NCBI GenBank assembly: GCA_947625055.1 | Contig: CANQMT010000013.1 | Location: forward strand, 1 to 64,000 | Reading direction: 5' to 3' | Origin: an uncultured Monoglobus sp. | GTDB taxonomy: Bacteria; Bacillota; Clostridia; Monoglobales; Monoglobaceae | Length of the DNA: 64,000 bases | Shown here: positions 19,433 to 28,844 of the stretch, in pieces | Position numbering within the stretch: position 1 is the first letter of the stretch | Layout: each line of letters starts with the position of its first letter | Position numbers and translations under genes: made by a program | Notes under the pieces: generated by a model | What the model was told of the DNA's origin: nothing | The model's database searches: none | The model's input: the letters and a program-made list of their open reading frames with translations, nothing else

Positions 19433-19461
19433 ATAATATCACATATTTTAAAAGCTGTCAA
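19433..19461 (-). promoter_or_regulatory. sigma-A promoter of the toxin-antitoxin operon
   Basis: Minus strand TTGACA (19461-19456) and TATTAT (19438-19433), 17-base spacer. It is back to back with the glyS promoter 47 bases away. Confidence 0.8.
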
Positions 19462-19507
19462 TTAAATAAAAAATTATATCAATATATATAACAAATAAAA
19501 AAAACTC

Positions 19508-19536
19508 TTGAAAAAAGCTCGGGTTTATATTATAAT
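19508..19536 (+). promoter_or_regulatory. sigma-A promoter of glyS
   Basis: TTGAAA (19508-19513) and TATAAT (19531-19536), 17-base spacer. The leader of about 75 bases is too short for a T-box and shows no T-box sequence. Confidence 0.85.
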
Positions 19537-19617
19537 CTATAATGATTGGTATTTTGGAGATTTATCGGGTCTCGGTATTGTTTGAGTCCGAAAAATATAA
19601 AAGAAAGGTTGATAAAA

Positions 19618-21000
19618 TTGCAGAACCAAGAAAAAACTATGGAAAAGATCGTTGCATTGTGCAAGGGCAGGGGCTTTGTGTACCCCGGCTCGGATATATA
19701 CGGGGGATTGGCTAACTCCTGGGACTACGGCCCTTTGGGCGTTGAGTTCAAGAACAACGTCAAGGACGCGTGGAGGAAGAAGTTCGTTCAGGAAAGCCCG
19801 TATAACGTGGGTCTTGACGCCGCGATCCTCATGAACCCCAAGGTTTGGGTCGCGTCCGGACACGTGGGCGGATTTTCCGACCCGCTTATGGACTGCAAGG
19901 AATGTAAGGCGCGTTTCCGTGCGGACAAGCTGATCGAGGACTTTTCGGGAGAGAACGCCGACGGCTGGACCGACGAGCAGATGGTGAGCTATATCAAAGA
20001 GCACAACATTCCCTGCCCGGAGTGCGGCAAGCACAATTTTACCGATATAAGAAAGTTTAATCTGATGTTCAAGACGTTCCAGGGCGTCACCGAGGACAGC
20101 TCAAGCGAGATATATCTGCGCCCCGAGACCGCTCAGGGAATATTCGTGAACTTCAAGGCTGTCCAGAGAACCTCGAGAAAGAAGATCCCGTTCGGCATAG
20201 CCCAGGTGGGCAAGTCGTTCAGAAACGAGATCACGCCCGGAAACTTTATATTCAGGATAAGAGAGTTCGAGCAGATGGAGCTTGAGTTCTTCTGCAAGCC
20301 CGGCACCGACCTCGAGTGGTTCAAATACTGGAAGGACTACTGCGAGAACTTCCTGCTGTCGCTCGGAATAAAGAAAGAGAACATCCGTCTGCGCGACCAC
20401 AGCCCCGAGGAGCTGTCGCACTACTCAAACGCCACGACCGACATCGAGTATCTGTTCCCGTTCGGATGGGGCGAGCTGTGGGGCATTGCCGACAGGACCG
20501 ATTTTGACTTAAAGCAGCACAGCGAGCACAGCGGTGAGAAAATGGAATACACCGACCCCGAGACGGGCGAGAAGTACATACCGTACTGCATCGAGCCCTC
20601 GCTGGGAGCCGACCGCGTCGCGCTGGCGTTCCTTGTTGAGGCGTATGACGAGGAGGTCGTTGACCCCGAGAAGAATGACACCCGCGTGGTTATGCATTTC
20701 CACCCGGCTATCGCGCCGATAAAAGCGGCGGTCCTGCCCCTTTCAAAAAAGCTTTCGGAAGAGGCGAGAGCGGTTTACGCCGATCTGTGCAAGGACTTCA
20801 TGTGCGAGTATGACGAGGCGGGCTCGATCGGAAAGAGGTACCGCAGACAGGACGAGATCGGAACCCCGTTCTGCGTGACATACGACTTTGACTCCAAAGA
20901 GGACGGCTGCGTGACAGTGCGCCACCGCGACTCAATGGAGCAGGAGAGAATTAAGATAGAGGACCTTAAAGAATACATCGCGGAGAGAATTAAGTTTTAG
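19618..21000 (+). CDS. glyS: glycyl-tRNA synthetase, dimeric type
   Basis: 460 residues from a TTG at 19618 placed nine bases after AGAAAGG; the family N-terminus ([20 protein letters not shown]) supports this over ATG 19639. Class II motif 2 lies in [13 protein letters not shown] and motif 3 in [18 protein letters not shown] zinc-type Cys set is present in CKECKARF and CPECGKHNF. This is the single-chain alpha-2 form, not the two-subunit GlyQ/GlyS enzyme. It charges tRNA-Gly in the cytoplasm. Confidence 0.95.
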   Translation: MQNQEKTMEKIVALCKGRGFVYPGSDIYGGLANSWDYGPLGVEFKNNVKDAWRKKFVQESPYNVGLDAAILMNPKVWVASGHVGGFSDPLMDCKECKARFRADKLIEDFSGENADGWTDEQMVSYIKEHNIPCPECGKHNFTDIRKFNLMFKTFQGVTEDSSSEIYLRPETAQGIFVNFKAVQRTSRKKIPFGIAQVGKSFRNEITPGNFIFRIREFEQMELEFFCKPGTDLEWFKYWKDYCENFLLSLGIKKENIRLRDHSPEELSHYSNATTDIEYLFPFGWGELWGIADRTDFDLKQHSEHSGEKMEYTDPETGEKYIPYCIEPSLGADRVALAFLVEAYDEEVVDPEKNDTRVVMHFHPAIAPIKAAVLPLSKKLSEEARAVYADLCKDFMCEYDEAGSIGKRYRRQDEIGTPFCVTYDFDSKEDGCVTVRHRDSMEQERIKIEDLKEYIAERIKF

Positions 21001-21039
21001 GGGGAACCCCTCTCAGTCTGCGGGCGTTTCGCGCTCAAT

Positions 21040-21360
21040 CGTCGTAGGGCAGGCTGCGACCGGAGCCGCGAAGCGGGTTCGTGGCACTATTGTATTCCGA
21101 TTTTACGGATAAACGAGGCCACAAATAATTAACGATAGGCAGTATGAGCCCACAAGCCGCCGGCCGGATGTGGGCATCCGGCCCTACAAATTTTGGGGCG
21201 AGCCGGGCGGTCGGGGTCGTCCGCCCCTACGATGTATTGCTCACGTTGGTTGTAGGGGACGGCGCCCTCGACGTCCCGCGAAATTTTGCATATCCCCACG
21301 ATATGCCGCAGGATCCTGTAGGGGCGGATATTATCCGCCCGTGAAATCCCGCGGGAATTG
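21040..21360. repeat. intergenic island of GC-rich palindromic repeats
   Basis: The 440-base gap between glyS and the decarboxylase gene has no gene. It holds three inverted repeats: 21162-21170 with 21175-21183 (GGCCGGATG, perfect), 21210-21231 with 21251-21272 (GGTCGTCCGCCCCTAC-type arms, imperfect), and 21322-21330 with 21332-21340 (GGGCGGATA, perfect). The phrase GTAGGGGCGG recurs. The second repeat is shared with the island near 40.95 kb. Such elements are common as extragenic palindromes and may form hairpins in RNA. Confidence 0.75.
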
Positions 21361-21440
21361 CGAACGGTTTTTGACCAAAATATTCCCGCCTATTCGCTAT
21401 TCACTAATCTCTAATCACTACGTTGTTAGGAGTCTTTGTT

Positions 21441-22841
21441 ATGTTTGAAAAAACACTGCTCGACGAGCTGATCAAATTTTCAAAAAAGGACGCGGTGCGC
21501 GCGCATATGCCGGGCCACAACGGCGGCAGCGGCCTTGATCCCAAGTTCAGACATAACGCTTTCCGCGTTGATGTGACAGAGCTTGACGCCACCGACAATT
21601 TGCAGGACCCGAAAGGGATGCTTAAAAGAAGCCGCGAGCGGGCCGCCAAAGCCTTCGGAGCCAAGGAGACGTTTTTTCTGGTAAACGGATCCACCGTCGG
21701 TATTCAGGCGGCGATACTTGCCGCGGCGCCGCGCGGAAGCAAGCTGATCGTTGACCGCTGCTGCCACAAATCGGTCATATCGGCCATGATACTGGCCGGG
21801 GTTGAGCCGGTGTTTGTTGAACCCGAGTTTTACCAAAACCACGGGATATACGGGGCGGTCACTCCGATCGCCGTAATGGACGCCATGCACGACAATCCGG
21901 ACGCGGTCGGAGTGGTCATAACCTCTCCCACATATCACGGCGTTTGCGCGGACGTGGAAAAATTGGCGCGTCACGCTCACAGCGCGGACATGTTCCTGCT
22001 GGTGGACGAGGCTCACGGCGCTCATTTCGCGTTCAGTGACAGTCTGCCCAAAACCGCGCTGAGCCGGGGCGCCGACATGGTTGTTCAAAGCGCGCACAAA
22101 ATGCTGCCCGCGCTCGGCCAGACCGCGCTTCTGCATCTGGGCGACAGCAAGCTTGTGTCGGCTGACAGACTGCAAAAATGCGTGAACATGCTGCAAACCT
22201 CAAGCCCGTCGTATATGCTGCTGGCGTCGCTTGACATGGCGGTCCACCGCATGAGAAGCGACGGCGCCAAGCATCTTGAAAAGCTGATCGAGAGGATCAC
22301 CGAGCTAAAATCTAAGATCGGTGTGCTAAGCAATGTTTCCTGCGTTGTCAGCAGCGGGCTTGAGAATGATTATGACATAATGAAAACCGTTGTTGATTTC
22401 TCCGAATTGGGAATAACCGGATACGGAGCGGCGGAGCTGCTCAAACGCGACTACGGCATATATCCGGAGATGGCGGATGAGCGCAGCGTGCTGCTTTACT
22501 TCACGGTGGGGACCACCTTGAAAGATCTTGAGATGGCAGACCGCGCGATAACCGACATTTCAAAAACCGAGTTTAAGCCTCAGGCGCTGAAAAATGTGCC
22601 CAAGCTGCCCCCGATACAGATGTCGCGCCGTTTGGGAGAAGCGTTTTACGCCGAAAGCCGCAGAGCGGATATCGGAGAGGCTGTCGGCAGAGTGTGCGCC
22701 GAGATCGTTAATTGCTGTCCGCCGTGCGTGCCCGTCGCGGTTCCCGGCCAGACAGTCACGAACAATGTTGTGGAATATCTGAGCGCGCAGACCGACATTG
22801 AAACGATCGAGGTCGTCTCGGACGGGGTGAGTGAAAGTTGA
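21441..22841 (+). CDS. PLP-dependent Orn/Lys/Arg decarboxylase-family protein
   Basis: 466 residues from ATG 21441, eight bases after AGGAG. The fold-type I decarboxylase motifs are present: RAHMPGHNGG near the start, D189 in DEAHGAHF contacting the pyridine nitrogen, and the PLP lysine K220 in SAHKMLPALGQ. It resembles the short Firmicutes SpeA/YaaO group located before tmk/holB, here directly before holB with a four-base overlap. The substrate (arginine, lysine or ornithine) is not resolvable from sequence. The promoter is unclear within the repeat-rich upstream gap. Confidence 0.88.
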   Translation: MFEKTLLDELIKFSKKDAVRAHMPGHNGGSGLDPKFRHNAFRVDVTELDATDNLQDPKGMLKRSRERAAKAFGAKETFFLVNGSTVGIQAAILAAAPRGSKLIVDRCCHKSVISAMILAGVEPVFVEPEFYQNHGIYGAVTPIAVMDAMHDNPDAVGVVITSPTYHGVCADVEKLARHAHSADMFLLVDEAHGAHFAFSDSLPKTALSRGADMVVQSAHKMLPALGQTALLHLGDSKLVSADRLQKCVNMLQTSSPSYMLLASLDMAVHRMRSDGAKHLEKLIERITELKSKIGVLSNVSCVVSSGLENDYDIMKTVVDFSELGITGYGAAELLKRDYGIYPEMADERSVLLYFTVGTTLKDLEMADRAITDISKTEFKPQALKNVPKLPPIQMSRRLGEAFYAESRRADIGEAVGRVCAEIVNCCPPCVPVAVPGQTVTNNVVEYLSAQTDIETIEVVSDGVSES

Positions 22842-23824
22842 CGGGATATTTTGACGGTTTGTGGGGCCACGACAGCGTCAAGACGATACTTGAAAACGCC
22901 ATTGAAACCGAAAAGATAGGCCACGCCTATATTTTCTGCGGCCCGGCCGGCGTGGGCAAACGCACGGCGGCCGGAATGTTCGCCCGCGCCGCTTTGGGAA
23001 CATCAAAAATGACGCATCCCGACATAATAACCGTCTCAAACGAATGGTGCGGAGTCGAGAGCAAGTCCGACTCGATACTGACCGATACGATAAACGAAAT
23101 GCGCTCGGATATTTACATCAAGCCGTACGGCGGCGGACGTAAATTTTATATCGTCCCCAAAGGCGACACGATGAACACAGCCTCTCAGAACAAGCTGCTT
23201 AAAGTGTTTGAGGAACCGCCCGCTTACTGCACGATAATACTTATCGCGGAGAATTTGAACCGTTTTCTGCCCACGATTTTGTCAAGGGCTTCGGTTATAG
23301 GGTTTTCGGCGCTTCCCGAAAACATCGTGGCGCGGTATCTTGAGGAAAACTGCGGCATGAGCGCCGACGAGGCGGCGGTCCGCGCGGTCATAAGCGGCGG
23401 CAGCATAGGCTCCGCCAAAGCTCTCAAAGATGATCCCGAGCCCGAGAGACTCAGGAACGCGGCGATCGACGGGCTTGTTTCTCTGCTTGAAGACAATAAC
23501 AAAAACATGATATTGTTTTCAAATTTTTTAAAATCGGAAAATAATGGCGCGGACTTCATATTTTCGGTGCTTCAGAGCTTTTTAAGCGACCTGGTGCATA
23601 TGAAGCTGGGCCTTGAAGAAAGTATAGTAAACAAAGACAAAACGGGACCGCTCAGACGCTTAGCGACCGCCGTGCCCGAGCGGAGCGCGGCGTGTATGCT
23701 TGAGATAGTTCTTAAATACGAGCGGGTATATAAGACAAACGCAAATTTTCGCATGACCATGTTCTGCATGGCTTGCGAACTCCGGGAGGAAATACATGGT
23801 AGAAATTATAGGAGTACGATTTAA
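22838..23824 (+). CDS. holB: DNA polymerase III delta-prime subunit
   Basis: 328 residues from TTG 22838, overlapping the previous stop; no other start gives the conserved FDGLWGHDSVKTILENAI opening. The AAA+ P-loop reads CGPAGVGKRTAA near residue 35 (Arg where Ser/Thr is usual). Sensor-type sequence NTASQNKLLKVFEEPP and the arginine-finger region TILSRASVI are present. The Cys cluster that normally forms a zinc module just after the P-loop is absent: the chain passes straight from FARAALG to HPDII. It would load the sliding clamp with DnaX and delta. The usual neighbours yaaT and a YaaO-like decarboxylase are adjacent. Confidence 0.88.
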   Translation: MTGYFDGLWGHDSVKTILENAIETEKIGHAYIFCGPAGVGKRTAAGMFARAALGTSKMTHPDIITVSNEWCGVESKSDSILTDTINEMRSDIYIKPYGGGRKFYIVPKGDTMNTASQNKLLKVFEEPPAYCTIILIAENLNRFLPTILSRASVIGFSALPENIVARYLEENCGMSADEAAVRAVISGGSIGSAKALKDDPEPERLRNAAIDGLVSLLEDNNKNMILFSNFLKSENNGADFIFSVLQSFLSDLVHMKLGLEESIVNKDKTGPLRRLATAVPERSAACMLEIVLKYERVYKTNANFRMTMFCMACELREEIHGRNYRSTI

Positions 23825-24911
23825 CAGCTCCGGAAAGGCGTATTACTTCGACCCATGCGGTATGAAGCTTTCCATCGGAACAATGGTAGTGGTGGAGACC
23901 GCCCGAGGAGTGGAAATGGGCAAGGTGTCTATCCCCAACCGCGAGGTCGCGGACGAGGATATCAAGGCGCCGCTTAAAAAAATAATAAGAATAGCCAACG
24001 ACGAGGATAAAAAGCAGGCCGAAGAAAATAAGATCAAGGAAAAAGAGGCCCGTGTTATCGCGGTTGACCTTATACGTCAGCACGGCCTTGAGATGAAGCT
24101 TATCGACGTTGAGTACACGTTTGACCGCAGCAAGATATTGTTTTATTTCACCGCCGACGGCCGCGTGGATTTCCGCGAGCTCGTAAAGTCGCTCGCGGGC
24201 GTGTTCAGAACGCGCATAGAGCTGCGCCAGATCGGCGTGCGCGATGAGGCTCGTCAGATCGGCAGCATAGGCATCTGCGGCAGATTTTTGTGCTGCAGCA
24301 CGTTTCTTGACGATTTCCGTCCGGTTTCGATCAAAATGGCGAAGGAGCAGGGCCTGTCCCTTAACCCCACCAAGATCTCCGGCGTGTGCGGAAGGCTCAT
24401 GTGCTGCCTCCAGTACGAGCAGGCGGCCTATGACGACGCGCTCAAGACCATGCCTCACAAAGGAGAGGCGGTCGAGACTCCGGACGGCACGGGTATCGTT
24501 GCCGACACAAACACATTAAAACAGCTTGTTTATGTTAAAATGGACGATTCCCAAAGCCATAAATACGAGGTATATAAGCCGGGCGAGTTTAACATCGTCG
24601 GAAAAACGCCCACCGTTTCGCTTGACGAGGTGAGGGAAAAGCGCGCGAAAGAGGCGAAGGAAAAAGAGCTCGAAAACGCCGTTCCTTACGCCACTTTGCC
24701 GACCGTGGACGAGGAGCCCGAACCGCAGGAGGAGAGGAAACGCTCCGGGAACCGCCGCAGGCGTAACAGACGGAACGGCGGCGCGGAGCGCGCTGCGGAA
24801 AAAGACGCGCCCGAAAATCAATCAAACGGCGCGGAGGCGGCCCCGCGCAAAAACAGAAGACCGCGGAATAACAAGAAAAGACCCGCCAAGGGCGGATACG
24901 GCAATCAATAA
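23796..24911 (+). CDS. ricT: PSP1-domain protein RicT/YaaT
   Basis: 371 residues from ATG 23796 after GGAGG, overlapping holB by 29 bases. The PSP1 domain opens with EIIGVRFNSSGKAYYFDP. The paired Cys motifs GICGRFLCC and GVCGRLMCC, known to help hold Fe-S clusters in the RicA-RicF-RicT complex of Bacillus, are intact. That complex aids RNase Y-dependent RNA processing and sporulation phosphorelay. The last ~85 residues form a charged tail ending in an Arg/Asn/Lys-rich stretch (NRRRRNRRNGG) not found in B. subtilis YaaT, possibly RNA-binding. Confidence 0.92.
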   Translation: MVEIIGVRFNSSGKAYYFDPCGMKLSIGTMVVVETARGVEMGKVSIPNREVADEDIKAPLKKIIRIANDEDKKQAEENKIKEKEARVIAVDLIRQHGLEMKLIDVEYTFDRSKILFYFTADGRVDFRELVKSLAGVFRTRIELRQIGVRDEARQIGSIGICGRFLCCSTFLDDFRPVSIKMAKEQGLSLNPTKISGVCGRLMCCLQYEQAAYDDALKTMPHKGEAVETPDGTGIVADTNTLKQLVYVKMDDSQSHKYEVYKPGEFNIVGKTPTVSLDEVREKRAKEAKEKELENAVPYATLPTVDEEPEPQEERKRSGNRRRRNRRNGGAERAAEKDAPENQSNGAEAAPRKNRRPRNNKKRPAKGGYGNQ

Positions 24912-24913
24912 AA

Positions 24914-25657
24914 ATGAGAAGATTTTTCACCGAGCCCGACAACATAAAAGACGGGCTGATCGAGATAAAAGAGGACGCGGCGCATATCTCGCGCGTGCTG
25001 CGCATGGAGCCGGGCGACGGGATTCTTGTCTTTGACGGCAGCGGCGCCGAATATGAAGCCGAGATCGTCGGGATCGACGGCGGACATATCCGCGCCGAGA
25101 TCAAAGTCGAGCAAAGAACCGCGTGTGAGCCAAAGATCCGCGTCACGCTTTTTCAGGGCATTCCGAAGTCGGGAAAGCTCGAAGTTATTGTGCAAAAAGC
25201 GGTAGAGCTCGGCGCGGCCAGGATCGTGCCTTTCCGTGCCGACCGCTCGATCGCGAAGATACCGGACGGCCCCAAAGGAGAGCAAAAGATCGTGCGGCTG
25301 AACAAAATCGCCCGCGAAGCCGCGAAACAGTGCGGACGCGGCGTGCTTCCCGAAGTCGCGGCGCCCGTCTCGGCGGACGGAATGATCGAAATGATAAAAA
25401 ATCTTGACATGGCGGTAATGCTGTATGAGGAGCTCGGCCATGCGGGCGAGAAAAATCTCAGGTCGGTACTTAGCCGCCCCGCGGAGAGCATAGGCGTTGT
25501 CATCGGCCCCGAGGGCGGATTTTCCGCCGCCGAGGCGGACAGGCTCACCGCTCTCCCGAACGTTTACGCGGCGGGCCTCGGGCCGAGGATACTCAGGACC
25601 GAGACCGCGGGCATGGCGGCGCTGGCGGTGATCATGTATGAAAAAAATGAGATTTAG
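24914..25657 (+). CDS. rsmE: 16S rRNA m3U1498 methyltransferase RsmE
   Basis: 247 residues starting two bases after ricT. The N-terminal PUA-like part (MRRFFTEPDNIK) precedes the SPOUT methyltransferase domain, with knot sequences VIGPEGGFSAAEADRL and LGPRILRTETAGMAAL. It methylates uridine 1498 of 16S rRNA using SAM. The end overlaps the next gene by 20 bases. Confidence 0.95.
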   Translation: MRRFFTEPDNIKDGLIEIKEDAAHISRVLRMEPGDGILVFDGSGAEYEAEIVGIDGGHIRAEIKVEQRTACEPKIRVTLFQGIPKSGKLEVIVQKAVELGAARIVPFRADRSIAKIPDGPKGEQKIVRLNKIAREAAKQCGRGVLPEVAAPVSADGMIEMIKNLDMAVMLYEELGHAGEKNLRSVLSRPAESIGVVIGPEGGFSAAEADRLTALPNVYAAGLGPRILRTETAGMAALAVIMYEKNEI

Positions 25658-26552
25658 CGCGGACGCGCTCAAAAGCTGCGCCCTCTGCCCCAGAGAATGC
25701 GGAGCTGACAGAACCGCGGGCGGACGCGGCTTTTGCGGCATGGACGACAGAATAAAGATCGCCAGATGCGCCCCGCATTATTGGGAAGAGCCGTGCGTTT
25801 CGGGCAAAAACGGCTCGGGAGCGATATTCTTTTCGGGTTGCACATTGGGCTGCGTGTATTGCCAGAACGGCGAGATAAGCCGCGGACGCAAAGGATTTTA
25901 TCTGACGCCCCGGGAACTTTCGGAAAAAATGCTTGAGCTTCAGGGCTTGGGCGTTCACAACATAAATCTGGTAACACCCACTCATCAAATTCCGATGATA
26001 GCCGAGGCTGTTGACGCGGCGAGGCAAAACGGGCTCGCTCTGCCGATCGTGTATAACTGCGGCGGCTATGAAAAACCCGGAACCGTGCGGGCGCTCAGCG
26101 GCCTTGCGGACGTTTATCTGCCCGATATGAAGTATTATTCGGTCGAATATTCAAAAAAGTATTCCTATGCGGATGACTATTTTGAATACGCCAAGGCCGC
26201 GATCGACGAGATGGTGAAACAGACCGGCCCGTGTCGGTTCGATGAGAGCGGGATCATCACCCGCGGAGTGATAGTCCGCCACTTGATGCTGCCCGGACTG
26301 CTGTTTGACAGCAAAAAGATAATAGAGTATTTATACAAAACATATAAAGATGATATTTATATAAGCCTTATGTGCCAGTACACGCCCGTTCGGCGCGCCG
26401 CAGAGCGGTTCCCGGAGCTTGACCGAAAGCTCCCGCGATCGCATTACGAGGCGCTTGTTGAACACTGCGCTTATCTGGGCATAAAAAATATGTATATTCA
26501 GGAGCCGGAGTCGGCGGACAGCCGATACATACCGGAATTCTACGGAGAATAA
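25638..26552 (+). CDS. radical SAM protein, PflX-like
   Basis: 304 residues. The radical SAM Cys motif is C68-x3-C72-x2-C75 (GCTLGCVYCQN). An N-terminal Cys set (CALCPRECGADRTAGGRGFCG) is typical of COG1313/PflX proteins and may bind a second metal centre. Downstream YNCGGYEKPGTV and PDMKYY agree with the family. The reaction is not established; activation of a glycyl radical enzyme is only suggested by name. It overlaps rsmE and is probably co-transcribed. Confidence 0.88.
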   Translation: MKKMRFSADALKSCALCPRECGADRTAGGRGFCGMDDRIKIARCAPHYWEEPCVSGKNGSGAIFFSGCTLGCVYCQNGEISRGRKGFYLTPRELSEKMLELQGLGVHNINLVTPTHQIPMIAEAVDAARQNGLALPIVYNCGGYEKPGTVRALSGLADVYLPDMKYYSVEYSKKYSYADDYFEYAKAAIDEMVKQTGPCRFDESGIITRGVIVRHLMLPGLLFDSKKIIEYLYKTYKDDIYISLMCQYTPVRRAAERFPELDRKLPRSHYEALVEHCAYLGIKNMYIQEPESADSRYIPEFYGE

Positions 26553-26566
26553 AAGGGGGATGTGCC

Positions 26567-27655
26567 ATGAAAATCTGCACCAAAGAGCAATACGAGGCGC
26601 TCAAGAAGGAGATCGAGGGGATCGACTTCGCCGAGGTGAAGCTTGAGAACGAATGTGAGGAACGCGTGTGCGGCGATCTTAATTTGTGGGACGGCCGCAA
26701 CACCGTTCTGGGATACGCCGACGTATCATGGTCAAGCAGCGATCCGACGTCTGTTTCGACCTCGGGAGAAGTCGTCTGCATGCCCGAGGAAAAGAGCGTC
26801 ACGATAACGGCCCACTTTTCATATCAGGACTATCCGGATATCGAGATCGACAAGTCGTTTGACCTGACCGTGCTCAAGGGCAGCGGCGAGAGGAAAAAAG
26901 CCGCGAAAAGGACGGTCGACAGAAAAAACAGGCCCGTCCTGTTTGTGATAGGCGACTCGACGGCGAGCCCCTATCCCCACTCAGGGGAGAACAACCGTTT
27001 TCCGCAGACAGGCTGGGCGCAGTATTTTGACAAGTATTTTGACGAGAGCAAGATACTTGTGCTTGACATAGCCATGAGCGGACGAAGCGCCAAGAGCTAT
27101 ATGACCGAGGACAACTTCAAATTTTTTAAGTCGGAGATACGCGAAGGCGATTATTTGATCCTGCAATTCGGCCACAACGACTCAAAGGCGCAGGACCGGA
27201 ACCGCTACGCTCCCGCAAGCGGCGGTATCGACGAGGATGGCTCGTATAAGAACCTTATGAGCGAATACATAAAGATCGCGCGGGGCGCAGGCGCGAACCC
27301 GATACTGGCGACCTCGGTCAGCCGCAGAAAGCTGTCGGACGCGAGCCTTGAGGAATATGTGAACGCCGCCAAGGAGCTGGGAAAGGAGCTCGGCGTTCCG
27401 GTGCTTGATCTTTACGCGCGCGTCAACGGCTGGATAAACGAGGTAGGGCTTGAGGAAGCGAAGTCGCTCTATAAGATCATAAGGCCGCACGACGAGCGGT
27501 TCATGTATGATCCCGAGTTTTTAAACTCCCAGTTCTACGAGCCGGGCGACAATGACGACACCCACCTTAACATTTTCGGCGCCGACAAGATAGCGGGCTG
27601 GGCGGCTGATGAGATCAGACTCGGAGTTCCCGAACTGGCAAAATATCTGAAATAA
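26567..27655 (+). CDS. SGNH/GDSL esterase with N-terminal Ig-like domain
   Basis: 362 residues, no signal peptide. Residues about 1-110 form an Ig-like beta domain (VSWSSSDPTSVSTSGEV, as in atrophied bacterial Ig domains). The SGNH domain follows: block I FVIGDSTAS near residue 130, block III QFGHNDSK and block V DDTHLN near 330, giving Ser, Asn, Asp and His. It resembles rhamnogalacturonan acetylesterases (RGAE/YesT type). An intracellular position suggests action on imported oligosaccharides. It is separated from the 55.5 kb esterase by 28 kb. Confidence 0.85.
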   Translation: MKICTKEQYEALKKEIEGIDFAEVKLENECEERVCGDLNLWDGRNTVLGYADVSWSSSDPTSVSTSGEVVCMPEEKSVTITAHFSYQDYPDIEIDKSFDLTVLKGSGERKKAAKRTVDRKNRPVLFVIGDSTASPYPHSGENNRFPQTGWAQYFDKYFDESKILVLDIAMSGRSAKSYMTEDNFKFFKSEIREGDYLILQFGHNDSKAQDRNRYAPASGGIDEDGSYKNLMSEYIKIARGAGANPILATSVSRRKLSDASLEEYVNAAKELGKELGVPVLDLYARVNGWINEVGLEEAKSLYKIIRPHDERFMYDPEFLNSQFYEPGDNDDTHLNIFGADKIAGWAADEIRLGVPELAKYLK

Positions 27656-27674
27656 AACTTTAATCAAAAAAATC

Positions 27675-27703
27675 TTGACAATTAAGTATTTTTTTGAGAT
27701 AAT
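27675..27703 (+). promoter_or_regulatory. sigma-A promoter of the ATP synthase operon
   Basis: TTGACA (27675-27680) and GATAAT (27698-27703), 17-base spacer, about 100 bases ahead of atpB. It lies just past the esterase stop. Confidence 0.8.
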
Positions 27704-27801
27704 ATGGAAGGCTGATAATCAGAAAACAAAGAGGAAATCAATGATGATTGCTTGTCTGAGATTTTCTCTTTTGCTTTTGAACAAAACAGGAGGCGAAAAC
27801 T

Positions 27802-28494
27802 GTGGAAGGCATAGCTTCGGAGATGTACAATTTGCTCAACGAGACAAAGATCGCGTTCACTGTGCCGATATTCGGCGGCATACCAATTCCCGAGTCGGTC
27901 GTTGTGACATGGGGGATTATGGCGGTCGTGGTGCTGTTCTGCGCGATTTTTGTGCGAGGCTTTGACATTATGCCCGGGCGGCTACAGACAGCGATCGAGA
28001 TGTTTGTGGGCTGGATATATGACTTCTTTACCGGAATTCTCGGCGAGAAGGGCAAAAGGTATATCCCGTACCTCGGCACGGTACTGATATATATCGGCTG
28101 CGCCAATATTGTCGGTCTGTTCGGCCTCACGCCGCCGACCAAGGATCTGAACGTGACGGCGGGCCTCGCGATAATGAGCATCGTGCTGGTCGAGGCGGCG
28201 GGCATCCGCGCCAAGGGCGCGCGGGGCTGGCTCAAAAGCTTTAAGAGCCCAATGCCGGTTATGCTGCCGTTTAACATATTGGAGCTTGTGATAAAGCCGC
28301 TGTCGCTGTGCATGCGTCTTTTCGGAAATGTGCTGGGCGCGTTTGTTATCATGGAGCTTATCAAGGCGGTCGTGCCGTTGATCGTGCCGCTGCCGTTCAG
28401 CTTCTATTTTGACATATTCGACGGCCTGCTTCAGGCGTATGTGTTCGTTTTCCTGACCGCGCTCTATATCAGCGAGGCAATGGACACGGAATGA
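27802..28494 (+). CDS. atpB: ATP synthase F0 subunit a
   Basis: 230 residues from GTG 27802, eight bases after AGGAGG. It has several membrane helices. The essential stator Arg lies in LCMRLFGNVLGAF near residue 172, and the last helix carries the family sequence YVFVFLTALYISEA. It is first in the operon; the atpI gene often found ahead of it is missing. Confidence 0.96.
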   Translation: MEGIASEMYNLLNETKIAFTVPIFGGIPIPESVVVTWGIMAVVVLFCAIFVRGFDIMPGRLQTAIEMFVGWIYDFFTGILGEKGKRYIPYLGTVLIYIGCANIVGLFGLTPPTKDLNVTAGLAIMSIVLVEAAGIRAKGARGWLKSFKSPMPVMLPFNILELVIKPLSLCMRLFGNVLGAFVIMELIKAVVPLIVPLPFSFYFDIFDGLLQAYVFVFLTALYISEAMDTE

Positions 28495-28575
28495 CATGCC
28501 GCGCAGCGTGACAAAGCAAATAATTTTTCAAACATATATAAAAACATATATTAAGATAAAAGGAGATGCATATTT

Positions 28576-28800
28576 ATGGGAGCATTGATAGCAGTCGGCG
28601 CCGGCATTGCGGCGCTCACGGGACTCGGAGCGGGCATAGGAATCGGAATTGCCACATCCAAAGCGGCCGAGGCCATAGCGAGACAGCCCGAGGCGAAGGG
28701 CGATATTAACAAGACGCTGCTGCTGGGCTGCGCTCTGGCGGAGGCCACCGCGATCTACGGCTTCGTTATCGCTATCATGATCATACTGTTCCTCGGATAG
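28576..28800 (+). CDS. atpE: ATP synthase F0 subunit c
   Basis: 74 residues forming a helical hairpin with the polar loop ARQPEAKGD and the ion-binding acid E56 (ALAEATAIY). By alignment with the Na+-binding Ilyobacter c ring, the Gln32 and Ser66 ligands are replaced by I23 and A57, while Thr and Tyr of the site remain (T58, Y61). I therefore infer proton rather than sodium coupling, though the partial set leaves doubt. Confidence 0.96.
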   Translation: MGALIAVGAGIAALTGLGAGIGIGIATSKAAEAIARQPEAKGDINKTLLLGCALAEATAIYGFVIAIMIILFLG

Positions 28801-28844
28801 GACAGCGTGTGATCGGAAATCAGCAATAACGGAGGTCGATAAAG

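Noticed and set aside
19537-19617. T-box riboswitch before glyS
   Set aside because: The leader after the promoter is only about 80 bases, with no stem I, specifier loop or TGGNACCGCG-type T-box sequence.
27675-27965. Small gene or leader peptide before atpB
   Set aside because: It overlaps the promoter and the atpB start in another frame and shows no codon pattern.
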